From Nanosynbacter sp. (GTDB lineage Bacteria > Patescibacteriota > Saccharimonadia > Saccharimonadales > Saccharimonadaceae), in assembly GCA_015257665.1 (NCBI GenBank), contig JABZJS010000002.1, positions 95,517 through 159,516 on the forward strand: a stretch of DNA of 64,000 bases, given 5' to 3'. The number at the start of each line of letters is the position of its first letter. The first letter of the stretch is position 1. Both the position numbers and the translations under genes were made by a program. The notes under the pieces were generated by a model. That model was not told the origin of the DNA. It saw only the letters and a list, made by a program, of their open reading frames with translations, and did no database searches. Positions 1 through 7,995 of this stretch are shown here, one piece after another.

Positions 1-1
1 T

Positions 2-565
2 GCAGGCAAGATATATGGCCCTAAGCAAGTTGGCCTCTTGTGGCTGGCTCGCCAGGTGCGGCTTGATCCGCTCATCGTTGGTGGCGGGCAAGAGCGTGGC
101 CTACGCAGTGGGACAGAGAATGTGGCTGGTGTGGTCGGCTTTGCAGCGGCACTTGAGTGTGCCCAAGCACACCGCAAATCCGAGGCGCAGCGCCTTGAGC
201 GTCTGCGTAATAGCATGCAGCAAACTCTGTGCAAGCACATCCCTGCGGCAGTTGTCTCGGGTGATGTGAAGCATCGCCTGGCGGGTCATTTGCATATTTC
301 GTTCCCTGGGGTGGATGCCGAGCGGCTCATTTTCTTGCTTGAGCGCGATGGCGTACTCGTGGCAACTGGCAGTGCCTGTGCGGCCAATAAAGGGCTGCGC
401 AGCCATGTCCTGACGGCGATTGGCCTGCCGCCAGAGGTAGCCGACGGAAGTCTACGCATTAGCCTGGGACGGCTCTCGACCGAGGAGAATTGCCAACGTG
501 CGGCGCAGTGCATTATTGCAGCGGTGCAGCACGAGCAGGAGCGGATGAAGGGGGCGCGGCGATGA
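2..565 (+). CDS. Cysteine desulfurase, C-terminal part (cut by window edge)
   Basis: This is the C-terminal 187 residues of a PLP-dependent NifS/IscS-type cysteine desulfurase, which takes sulfur from cysteine to form a persulfide. The frame is open from base 2. The start of the fragment reads KIYGPK, then GGGQERGLRSGTENVAG, which are typical of the family. The active-site loop ATGSAC carries the persulfide cysteine. The PLP-binding lysine should lie upstream of the window. The stop overlaps the next start by 4 bases (ATGA), and mnmA follows, so the likely sulfur acceptor is MnmA. It could be iscS-like or nifS-like; I cannot tell which from this fragment. Confidence 0.95.
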   Translation, partial: AGKIYGPKQVGLLWLARQVRLDPLIVGGGQERGLRSGTENVAGVVGFAAALECAQAHRKSEAQRLERLRNSMQQTLCKHIPAAVVSGDVKHRLAGHLHISFPGVDAERLIFLLERDGVLVATGSACAANKGLRSHVLTAIGLPPEVADGSLRISLGRLSTEENCQRAAQCIIAAVQHEQERMKGARR

Positions 566-1167
566 AATTATTACGCTGGCTTGCCGGGATATTTATCGCC
601 CTGATGCTCCTTGTGTGGCTTGGTGGGCGCTGGCTGACGCGCGACGACCTTGCCACGTGCCAAGCAGCCCCGAGCAGTGCTGAGCAGTGCCACGCTGCTG
701 ATGCCATTGTGGCAGTGAGTGGTGGCGATACCCAGGCCCGCACCGCCGAAGCGATTCGCCTCTACCAAAATGGCTGGGCACGCTTCATCGTCTTCTCAGG
801 TGCTGCCGCCGATAAGACTGGCCCCAGCAATGCTGAGGCAATGCGCCGCCAAGCTGTGGCGGCCGGTGTGCCCGACCGTGCCATTCTCACTGAGGAACTA
901 AGCGAAACTACTCGCCAAAATGCCAAAAAAACGGGCCAGCTCCTCCGCCAAAAGAATATCGACTCGATTATCCTCGTCACCAGTGCCTACCACTCGCGCC
1001 GCGTTGCACTGGAGTTTGGCCAGTATGTACCGCATATCACCATGCGCAGCCATCCCGTAGCCACAGACAAACAATGGTCGGATACCTGGTGGCTTACGCC
1101 AAGTGGTTGGCAGCTGACGATCGAAGAGTTGGTGAAGATTGGCTGGTTCAAGGCGGTGCAATCATGA
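562..1167 (+). CDS. DUF218/YdcF-SanA family protein, membrane-anchored
   Basis: This 201-residue protein starts with a short basic stretch and one hydrophobic segment (about residues 8-23), then an extracytoplasmic DUF218 domain. The domain signature is DAIVAVSGGDTQARTAEAIRLY, followed by ILTEELSETTRQNA and a later VTSAYHSRR motif. Related proteins such as SanA and YdcF affect the envelope, but the reaction is not settled. The ATG at 562 is chosen because it overlaps the preceding stop by 4 bases, and its own stop overlaps the mnmA start in the same way. Its place inside a tRNA-thiolation operon is probably co-transcription only. Confidence 0.85.
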   Translation: MKLLRWLAGIFIALMLLVWLGGRWLTRDDLATCQAAPSSAEQCHAADAIVAVSGGDTQARTAEAIRLYQNGWARFIVFSGAAADKTGPSNAEAMRRQAVAAGVPDRAILTEELSETTRQNAKKTGQLLRQKNIDSIILVTSAYHSRRVALEFGQYVPHITMRSHPVATDKQWSDTWWLTPSGWQLTIEELVKIGWFKAVQS

Positions 1168-2282
1168 CACAGCGTGTCTTTGTTGGGATGAGTGGTGGGG
1201 TGGATAGTAGCCTCACTGCAGCGCTGCTGGTTGAGCAGGGCTACGACGTGACCGGTGTATATATGAAAAACTGGAGCCAAGACCTACCTGGCATGCAGTG
1301 CCCCTGGGCGGAAGACTTGGCCGACGCCAAGCGGGTGGCAGTGCAGCTGGGTATCGACTTTATCGTCTTTGATTTTGAGCACGACTACAAGCACAAGGTG
1401 GTAGACTACATGCTAGCCGAGTACCAAGCTGGGCGCACGCCTAACCCCGACATTATGTGCAATCAAGAGATTAAGTTTCGGCTCTTTCTCGATACAGCGC
1501 GCGAGCGTGGGGCTGACCTTATTGCTACTGGCCATTATGCGCAGACTGGTGGCACATGTGCAGAGGATGGCAGCGCGGCGACTAATCAGGAACATTCATT
1601 CCAGCCTGATCGCCTCTACCGCGCAACCGACGCGGCCAAAGACCAGACCTACTTCCTCTACCGCGTGACGAGTGATGCACTCCAGCATACACTCTTTCCG
1701 CTTGGTGGCTATACGAAGCAGCAGGTGCGGCACATGGCCAGTGAGCGTGGCCTCTGGACAGCGCGCAAGCAGGAGTCAATGGGAGTGTGCTTTGTTGGTA
1801 ATGTCGGCATGCGAGACTTCCTCAGCCAATATATATCCACTCGCCCGGGCGATATTATCGACAAGCAAACGGGGGCTGTGCTAGGCCAGCACGATGGTGC
1901 GATCTTTTACACCCTGGGCCAGCGCCATGGACTGGATGTTGGCGGCGGCTTGCCCTATTACGTTGTCGGTAAGGACATGGCAGCAAATGTGGTATACGTG
2001 AGCCGCAATATGAATGACGAAGCAATGTGGCGTCATGATGTGCTGGTGGGCGATTTGCACTGGATTCATGGCGCACCAGCGGCGAGCGACCAACTGACCG
2101 TCCGTCTGCGCCATCGTGGCCAGCTGAGGCCATGCACGTTGCAGTATGATTCAGCCCAGGCTCAAGCCACCCTCCACCTCAGTGACCCTGAGCGGGCCGT
2201 GGCAGCCGGCCAGTCAGCCGTAATCTACCGTGGGACAGAGTGTCTTGGCGGAGGGATTGTCGTCGATTCCGTGGCTTTATAG
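1164..2282 (+). CDS. mnmA: tRNA-specific 2-thiouridylase MnmA
   Basis: MnmA makes 2-thiouridine at the wobble position of Lys, Glu and Gln tRNAs, activating U34 with ATP and taking sulfur from a desulfurase relay. The 372-residue protein has the PP-loop motif SGGVDSS at residues 10-16, the first catalytic cysteine in PDIMCN (C99) and the second in GVCFVG (C209), and a C-terminal beta-barrel region. The length fits the family. The ATG at 1164 overlaps the DUF218 stop by 4 bases. The cysteine desulfurase two genes upstream suggests direct persulfide transfer, since no TusA-E relay is seen in the window. Confidence 0.97.
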   Translation: MTQRVFVGMSGGVDSSLTAALLVEQGYDVTGVYMKNWSQDLPGMQCPWAEDLADAKRVAVQLGIDFIVFDFEHDYKHKVVDYMLAEYQAGRTPNPDIMCNQEIKFRLFLDTARERGADLIATGHYAQTGGTCAEDGSAATNQEHSFQPDRLYRATDAAKDQTYFLYRVTSDALQHTLFPLGGYTKQQVRHMASERGLWTARKQESMGVCFVGNVGMRDFLSQYISTRPGDIIDKQTGAVLGQHDGAIFYTLGQRHGLDVGGGLPYYVVGKDMAANVVYVSRNMNDEAMWRHDVLVGDLHWIHGAPAASDQLTVRLRHRGQLRPCTLQYDSAQAQATLHLSDPERAVAAGQSAVIYRGTECLGGGIVVDSVAL

Positions 2283-2393
2283 CTGCTTTATTACCTCAAC
2301 AATGAGTGAAAACAGAGAGGCTATTCTGTAAGGCATGTATTTTCCCTTTAAGTATCAGGAAATATATCGCACGACCATTCAGAAGTAACTCTG

Positions 2394-2423
2394 TTGACAA
2401 CTCAAACAGCAGTTTCGTATACT
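2394..2423 (+). promoter_or_regulatory. Sigma-70-type promoter of the LAETG surface protein
   Basis: TTGACA at 2394-2399 and TATACT at 2418-2423 are separated by 18 bases. The transcript would have a leader of about 25-30 bases containing a GGGGG-type ribosome binding site before the ATG at 2456, unlike the many leaderless genes nearby. Confidence 0.75.
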
Positions 2424-2455
2424 GACACTTATAGACAACCATAAGGGGGATTATT

Positions 2456-3568
2456 ATGAGGGTAAAACACACTCACTCTCGGATGAGAATTATTGCTGCG
2501 GCGGCAGTCGTCGTTAGTGGCGTTGGGCTTGTGGGGCCGCAGCTTGTGGCGCATCAGGCGTATGCCGATGCCGACACGACTGCACCAGTCTTTACGCCAG
2601 CCAAGCCAGAGAAGCTCGTGGCGCGAGCGGGTCGCTCAATTGCCGATGCGGTGCGTACTGTGGCAGCGAATGATGGGGCGGACGGAACAGGTGTTAATAG
2701 CGATGGCGTGGTTATCGACGCAAAAAACCTTGACCTTGCAAACCCAAAACCAGGCACATATACAATCACTTACCGTGCGGTCGATAATGCCAACAATAAA
2801 GCAGAGGTGACACGCGAGGTAGAGATCACAACTACTGAAAAGCTCGAAGCGAAGCTAGCTGAGCCGATGGTGCTGGATGGCTACAGCCCACACACCAGGG
2901 CGGAGGCAATATCCAAACAGGTTATTGCCCGTGCCGTGGTGGCTGATGAGACATCTCCTCAGGCTGTGATCGACAAAGCATTGCAAGAGCTTCAGCAAGC
3001 AATCGATGACCTCCGCGTCGACCACACCGACTACGACAAAGCCAAGCAAGAGCTTGCTGCTGCGCCAGCCTACGTCGCAGCAGACAAGGACGTTACTGCA
3101 GCAGCGACAGAGGCAGATCGCCTCGCAAATCTCAAAGCAACCACAACGCCAGAGCTTGCCAAAGCGACGAAGGCACTCACCACTGCTATAGCCACAGCCA
3201 TCCAGGAGGATCAAGCACGCCAAAAGACAGCCACGCAAGCCGTTGATGCACTCGAAGCTAAGCCGGATCTTGCATTGCTTGCAACAACCCAAGCAGTGGT
3301 CGATACTGTTAAAGATAATGCAGCCAAGACGGCACTGCAGCGACGGGTTGATGCAATCCGCACTGCGCTGCAACCACAACAGCCACGGCAAGCTGCCGCC
3401 GCACCCAAGACGGCAGCCCACACGCCCGAGCAGGCGCATCCTGTAGCAGCTGCACTTGCCGAGACTGGTGCCAACCTCTGGCTTCTCGGCGGGGCAGGGA
3501 CTGCTCTCGTTGGTGGGGCGATTGGCCTGTGGCGTCATCGCAACAAGCTTTTTAAACGTGAGAAATAA
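2456..3568 (+). CDS. Sortase-anchored surface protein (LAETG)
   Basis: This 370-residue protein has a signal peptide (about residues 1-38, ending in QAYADA), an Ig-like/HYR-like domain (GTYTITYRAVDNANN near residues 100-115), then an Ala/Lys/Asp-rich helical region with FIVAR-like repeats (DKALQELQQAIDDL; PAYVAADKDVTAAATEADRL). It ends with LAETG at residues 334-338, a hydrophobic segment and a basic tail (KLFKREK). This is the standard layout of a sortase substrate. FIVAR-like regions occur in host- or matrix-binding surface proteins, so a role in attachment to a host bacterium is possible but inferred. It is monocistronic, with its own promoter and terminator. Confidence 0.85.
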   Translation: MRVKHTHSRMRIIAAAAVVVSGVGLVGPQLVAHQAYADADTTAPVFTPAKPEKLVARAGRSIADAVRTVAANDGADGTGVNSDGVVIDAKNLDLANPKPGTYTITYRAVDNANNKAEVTREVEITTTEKLEAKLAEPMVLDGYSPHTRAEAISKQVIARAVVADETSPQAVIDKALQELQQAIDDLRVDHTDYDKAKQELAAAPAYVAADKDVTAAATEADRLANLKATTTPELAKATKALTTAIATAIQEDQARQKTATQAVDALEAKPDLALLATTQAVVDTVKDNAAKTALQRRVDAIRTALQPQQPRQAAAAPKTAAHTPEQAHPVAAALAETGANLWLLGGAGTALVGGAIGLWRHRNKLFKREK

Positions 3569-3580
3569 GTACGATCGCGC

Positions 3581-3610
3581 AAAAATCGGCTCTTGAATGA
3601 GTCGATTTTT
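3581..3610 (+). terminator. Rho-independent terminator after the surface protein gene
   Basis: A 12-bp stem (AAAAATCGGCTC with GAGTCGATTTTT, one G-U pair) closes a six-base loop and ends in TTTTT. It lies 12 bases after the stop. Confidence 0.85.
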
Positions 3611-3700
3611 GTATAGTAGTGTTTCAAGTGGCAGTACACTTCGTTATGAAGAGCTTTTATAATCACACCACCAAAGATGCACGAGGTAGTGTGTCCGTGC

Positions 3701-3706
3701 TATAAT
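3701..3706 (+). promoter_or_regulatory. -10 box TATAAT giving a leaderless alaS transcript
   Basis: TATAAT ends 7 bases before the alaS ATG. Transcription normally starts about 7 bases after the -10 box, so the mRNA would begin at or next to the start codon. No Shine-Dalgarno sequence is present. Confidence 0.7.
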
Positions 3707-3713
3707 ACCCCCT

Positions 3714-5597
3714 ATGAATGCTCAAGATATCCGCAACAAATACCTCGAATTTTATGCCAAGCAGCAGCACGCCATTATTAAGCGGGCCCCGCTCATCCTA
3801 ACCGACGACCCGACGACACTCTTTACTGGTGCGGGCATGCAGCCGATGATCCCATATCTGCTGGGTGAGACACACCCACAGGGCAAGCGCATCACCGACT
3901 CGCAGACATGCTTGCGTGCTCAAGATATTGACGATATTGGCGACAATCGCCACACTACCTTCTTTGAGATGCTCGGTAACTGGAGCCTGGGCGACTACTT
4001 TAAGAAAGAGCAAATTACCTGGATGTGGACATTTCTCACTGAGGAAGTAGGGCTCGACCCGAATCGCCTGTATGTGACGTGTTTCATTGGTGCACCCGAG
4101 TACAATATTGCCAAAGACACCGAAGCAGCCGAGCTGTGGCGGCAGAAATTTGCCGAAAAGGGGATCGAAGCAAAAAGTGCCGACATCGGCAGCGAAGAGC
4201 ACGGCGCGGCCCGTGGCATCCAGCCAGGTGAGCGCATCTTCTACTATGACGGCAGCAAAAACTGGTGGAGTCGCAACGGCGGACCCGAGACAACACCAGT
4301 CGGTGACCCATGTGGGCCTGATAGCGAGATGTTTTATGAGTTTGATTTCATTGAGCACGACCCGAAGTTTGGTGAGCATTGCCACCCTAACTGTGACTGC
4401 GGACGCTTTATGGAGATCGGCAACAACGTCTTTATGGCATACAAGAAGGTAGCCGAGGGACAGTTTGTTCCACTAGATAAGCCGAATATCGACCATGGCT
4501 CTGGTCTGGAACGCATTGCGGCTGCGGCCAATAACGACCCTGATGTCTTTAAGATTAGCCTGATGTGGCCTATTATCAGCAAGCTTGAGCAGCTTAGTGG
4601 CAAGAGCTACACCTCGCACACCGAGAGTATGCGGGTAATTGCCGACCACCTGCGAGCAGCCACCTTCATGGCGGTCGATGGCTGCATCCCGAGCAACAAG
4701 GAGCAGGGCTATGTGATGCGCCGCCTCTTACGACGGGCTATCCGCTACAGTTTCGACCTTGGCATCGAGCAGAACTTTCTTGAAGCAGTGGTGCCGGTGA
4801 TTGCCGACCTATACGAGGCAGACTTTCCAGAGGTCAAAGCAGCGCGCGAACAGATCATCGCCGTGCTCGCTAAGGAAGAAAAAGCCTTCCGGCAAACGCT
4901 CCGTAAGGGGCTCAAACAGATGCAGCAGTATGTCGCAGATGGCCTGACTGGTGTGGAGTTATTTACGCTATATGATACCTTTGGCTTCCCGGTAGAGCTC
5001 AGTACAGAGGAGGCATACAAGCAGGGGATCTCACTCTCTGAGGACTGGCGAGCAGAATTTGACGCCAAAATGGCCGAGCAGCGCCAGCGCTCTAAGACAG
5101 CGCGCAAAGGGCAATTTAGTGGCGGGCTGGAAGGTCACGACCCAATTCATCTCAAGTACCACACGGCAACGCACCTACTCGGGGCGGCGCTGCGCACGGT
5201 ATTGAAAGCACCAGATTTGCAGCAGCATGGCAGCAACATCACCGCTCAACGCCTGCGCTTCGACTTCAATCACGATAAGCTCACCCCAGAGGAGAAGCAA
5301 GCAGTGGAAGACCAAGTCAATGCCTGGATCGAGGCAGACTTGCCTGTGAGCTTTGCCGTGTACCCAACCGATGAAGCACTGAAGCTCGGAGCAATCGGTG
5401 CCTTTGGCGAACGTTACGGCGACACCGTCAAGGTCTATTCTATCGGCGAAGGTGATCAGCGTGTGAGCTTCGAAGTGTGCGGGGGCCCACACGTCGAGCG
5501 CACTGGTGTCTTGGCCGAAGATGGTATGCGCTTCAAGATTACCAAGGAAGAGTCGAGCTCGGCCGGTATCCGCCGGATCAAGGCGGTGTTGCGGTAG
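3714..5597 (+). CDS. alaS: Alanine-tRNA ligase without the C-Ala domain
   Basis: AlaRS charges tRNA-Ala and clears mischarged Ser- or Gly-tRNA-Ala. The 627-residue product keeps the class II catalytic core (FTGAGMQPMIPYLLG, TTFFEMLGNWSLGDYF), the tRNA-recognition region and a second half with editing zinc ligands: H483xxxH487 (HTATH) and C589xxxH593 (CGGPH). It ends at KAVLR, directly after the editing domain. The usual C-terminal C-Ala/DHHA1 domain (about 230 residues) is missing, while usual bacterial AlaRS has about 875 residues. The region between core and editing domain also looks short. The gene ends at a natural stop followed by a strong terminator, so this is not assembly truncation. 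Start chosen from the -10 box 7 bases upstream. Confidence 0.97.
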   Translation: MNAQDIRNKYLEFYAKQQHAIIKRAPLILTDDPTTLFTGAGMQPMIPYLLGETHPQGKRITDSQTCLRAQDIDDIGDNRHTTFFEMLGNWSLGDYFKKEQITWMWTFLTEEVGLDPNRLYVTCFIGAPEYNIAKDTEAAELWRQKFAEKGIEAKSADIGSEEHGAARGIQPGERIFYYDGSKNWWSRNGGPETTPVGDPCGPDSEMFYEFDFIEHDPKFGEHCHPNCDCGRFMEIGNNVFMAYKKVAEGQFVPLDKPNIDHGSGLERIAAAANNDPDVFKISLMWPIISKLEQLSGKSYTSHTESMRVIADHLRAATFMAVDGCIPSNKEQGYVMRRLLRRAIRYSFDLGIEQNFLEAVVPVIADLYEADFPEVKAAREQIIAVLAKEEKAFRQTLRKGLKQMQQYVADGLTGVELFTLYDTFGFPVELSTEEAYKQGISLSEDWRAEFDAKMAEQRQRSKTARKGQFSGGLEGHDPIHLKYHTATHLLGAALRTVLKAPDLQQHGSNITAQRLRFDFNHDKLTPEEKQAVEDQVNAWIEADLPVSFAVYPTDEALKLGAIGAFGERYGDTVKVYSIGEGDQRVSFEVCGGPHVERTGVLAEDGMRFKITKEESSSAGIRRIKAVLR

Positions 5598-5622
5598 CGC
5601 TAGCAGATAACCAGGAATAGAC

Positions 5623-5659
5623 AATACAATACCAGCAACATATGTGCTGGTATTGTATT
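5623..5659. terminator. Bidirectional terminator between alaS and the reverse gene
   Basis: A perfect 15-bp stem (AATACAATACCAGCA at 5623-5637 and its complement at 5645-5659) encloses a seven-base loop. It sits between convergent genes and is flanked by A/T runs suitable for both strands. Confidence 0.85.
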
Positions 5660-5707
5660 TATTGGTATCAATAATACCTACAAGGGCACGAAAGAGAGGG
5701 CGTGACC

Positions 5708-6538
5708 CTACTGGAGAGCGCAGCGCTCAGTGATTATACTCCCCGTTAGCTGGGTAATAGCATTACTTAGCTGTGCGATATCTTTTGGCTCGACGTATGT
5801 GCGGCGGCGCTGCGACGCAGTTTCGCTGGATTCATAAGAACAGGTGAGTGTAGTGTCAAGTTGGTCGCTCTCAATCTCACATGTGACTGGCGTATCGACC
5901 CCATCGCAGACATAAGGTATTTCGCATGTGGCTGAGATACCTAGTATCGATTCGCCAATTCGGCGTGCAGTCAAGACAAAGCACATACTTGATGATTGCT
6001 CGCCATTACTATCGCGGTAGCTTACACTGTGGTACACCTGAGAAGGGTCGGCCGTAGGGAGGACCGCTTCGTCGAGAAGAGCCTGAAGGTCGGCAGCAGT
6101 TGTGTCGCGGTTGGTTGCATACCATCTAAATAGCTCCGAATCATGGTCAAGCGGGCGCGAGCGGTCGAGTAAGCGTGCCACGTGGTTGTGTGTGATAGGC
6201 ATCTGGCTGGGGTCGGTCCGGCTATACCAGTATTGCCGATTATCCGCCAGTGTTAGTGCAAAAGAATGATGCTTATCGGGGTCGGCAAAGGCGAGCTGAC
6301 CAGCAGTTAGGCCAGTGGCATCAGCTGTGAGGTCAACGGCCAATGTACCACCTTCATTATATCGCCCAAAGGGAGCTTGGTAGGCTATCGTTGTTTCGTC
6401 GGGCGTGGCATGGTGCGCTTCAAGCGCTGCGACCGTTTTGTACAGGTGGCGGCCAAGCAGGGTATGCTTGGTTGGCTCGTAGTTCTCAAGTGGAAAGATG
6501 CCGATATACGCGGCATCGACTGGTTCACGGTTAGTCAT
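5708..6538 (-). CDS. Hypothetical protein, acidic, 276 residues
   Basis: I do not recognise a family. The protein is soluble and acidic with no signal peptide or membrane segment. It has an N-terminal part rich in Asp/Thr/Leu and a C-terminal part with repeated short beta-type stretches and several cysteines (MCFVLTARRIG, SATCEIPYVCDG, TLTCSYESSE). A TACAAT -10 box lies about 9 bases before the ATG on the reverse strand, which supports the start and suggests a leaderless mRNA. It is transcribed alone, convergent with alaS. Confidence 0.75.
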   Translation of the reverse strand: MTNREPVDAAYIGIFPLENYEPTKHTLLGRHLYKTVAALEAHHATPDETTIAYQAPFGRYNEGGTLAVDLTADATGLTAGQLAFADPDKHHSFALTLADNRQYWYSRTDPSQMPITHNHVARLLDRSRPLDHDSELFRWYATNRDTTAADLQALLDEAVLPTADPSQVYHSVSYRDSNGEQSSSMCFVLTARRIGESILGISATCEIPYVCDGVDTPVTCEIESDQLDTTLTCSYESSETASQRRRTYVEPKDIAQLSNAITQLTGSIITERCALQ

Positions 6539-6716
6539 AGTGAGCGTATTGTACAGTGGTTACCTCTGTTTTGTCAAGGAGGTGCTACCACTGTATGACT
6601 TTTCTGCAATATTTCTCAATAACGACACTTGCAGTGCTTGATGCAAAATGAATCATTTCATCATAAATTCGCCAATAATCACCGTTTAGGGCTAGCAGGC
6701 AGGCCTGTATATGGTA

Positions 6717-6722
6717 TATAAT
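6717..6722 (+). promoter_or_regulatory. -10 box TATAAT for the FtsA-like/baseplate-J operon
   Basis: TATAAT at 6717-6722 is followed by 10 bases and the ATG at 6733. No ribosome binding site is visible. Several genes downstream follow in the same direction with little or no spacing. Confidence 0.6.
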
Positions 6723-6732
6723 AGAGACGATT

Positions 6733-7995
6733 ATGGTTTTCGATCGATTTCTTACCCGAGCAGATAACAGCGCTAGCGAATGCCTCGTTGGTCTTGATAT
6801 TGGGACAGAGTACGTCAAGGCGCTGCTTGCCCGGGTCAATGGTGAGGAAATTGAGATCATTGGTGTGGGGCGCAAGCACCAAGACCGCAGCGATATGCAC
6901 TCGGGTGCGATTGCCGACATTGCCGCAGTCGTGCGCAACTGCGAAGATGCTCTGGCCCAAGCCGAGTCTGAGGCTGGCATACAGGCGCGCCGTGCAGTGA
7001 TTGGCATTGCTGGCGAGCTTGTGAAGGGTGTGACAAATACCATTCGCTATCGTCGTCCGCAGCCCGATCGTCCACTAGATGAGACCGAAATGGAATTCAT
7101 CATCGAGAAGGTGCAAGACCGAGCTGCCATCAAGGCGCAGCGGCAGATCGCTCTCGAGACAGGCAACCAAGATGTGGAGGTAAAGCTCGTCAATTCCGCA
7201 CTCGTCAGTATTCACATTGATGGCTACAAGGTCAGCAACCCGATTAGTTTTCAAGGTAAGGACGTAGCGGTGCAGATCTACACTGCTTTTGCTCCTATGG
7301 TGCACATTGGTGCGCTTGAGCGCGTAGCTGATGAGCTAGCGCTCGACCTCGTGGCGGTGGCGGCCGAACCCTTTGCGGTGAGCCGGAGCGTACTAGGTAC
7401 AGATGCGAATAGCTCATTTACGGCTATTCTTACCGACGTTGGTGGCGGCACAACAGACATTGCGGTAGTAAATGATGGTGGCGTGGAGGGGACGCGGATG
7501 TTTGGTATTGGTGGACGCAGCTTTACTAATACGATTGCCAATGAGTGCGCTATTAACTACAACGAGGCTGAGAAGCTCAAGGTTGCGACTAATCACGAGC
7601 AGATGAAACAAGAGCTTAAGCAGCATTTTGATACCGCAATTGATAAAACCCTCGATGTCTGGCTAGCAGGAGTCGATCTTGCTCTTAGCGAATTTAGCTC
7701 GGTTGACCACTTGCCTAATCGTATCTTGCTCTGCGGTGGTGGGGCGAGTCTTAAGCCACTAGTGAAAGCCCTCGAGACGCGCGATTGGTATACCGACCTC
7801 CCCTTTACACGCCGGCCAGTGGTGCAGCATATTAAGCCCAGTGACGTCTCGGGCGTGGTCGACCTGACGAACAAGGTCAGCGACCACTCATTTATCACCG
7901 CGATGGGCCTCCTGCGTGTGGGCTACGATACGATGATTGGGGCAAGCGAAACAGAAACACTACGCAATAAATTGAATAAAATGTTGAGGATCTAA
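6733..7995 (+). CDS. FtsA/PilM-like actin-fold ATPase
   Basis: This 420-residue protein belongs to the FtsA/PilM branch of actin-like ATPases, which sit on the inner face of the membrane and recruit partner proteins. It shows the phosphate-1 motif (LVGLDIGTEYVKALLA, about residues 18-33), phosphate-2 motif (LTDVGGGTTDIAVV, about residues 236-249) and adenosine motif (ILLCGGGASLKPL). Only 420 residues are present and no clear amphipathic C-terminal FtsZ-binding peptide is seen, so it may be either a division FtsA or a PilM-like protein. The next gene, a bitopic membrane protein, starts directly after its stop (TAAATG), which suggests the two products work together. Confidence 0.85.
   Translation: MVFDRFLTRADNSASECLVGLDIGTEYVKALLARVNGEEIEIIGVGRKHQDRSDMHSGAIADIAAVVRNCEDALAQAESEAGIQARRAVIGIAGELVKGVTNTIRYRRPQPDRPLDETEMEFIIEKVQDRAAIKAQRQIALETGNQDVEVKLVNSALVSIHIDGYKVSNPISFQGKDVAVQIYTAFAPMVHIGALERVADELALDLVAVAAEPFAVSRSVLGTDANSSFTAILTDVGGGTTDIAVVNDGGVEGTRMFGIGGRSFTNTIANECAINYNEAEKLKVATNHEQMKQELKQHFDTAIDKTLDVWLAGVDLALSEFSSVDHLPNRILLCGGGASLKPLVKALETRDWYTDLPFTRRPVVQHIKPSDVSGVVDLTNKVSDHSFITAMGLLRVGYDTMIGASETETLRNKLNKMLRI

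Noticed and set aside
2855..3538. Reverse-strand frame of 227 codons rich in Cys, Leu and Arg
   Set aside because: It lies opposite the surface protein gene, whose signal peptide and LAETG signal are clear; the composition is that of an antisense shadow.
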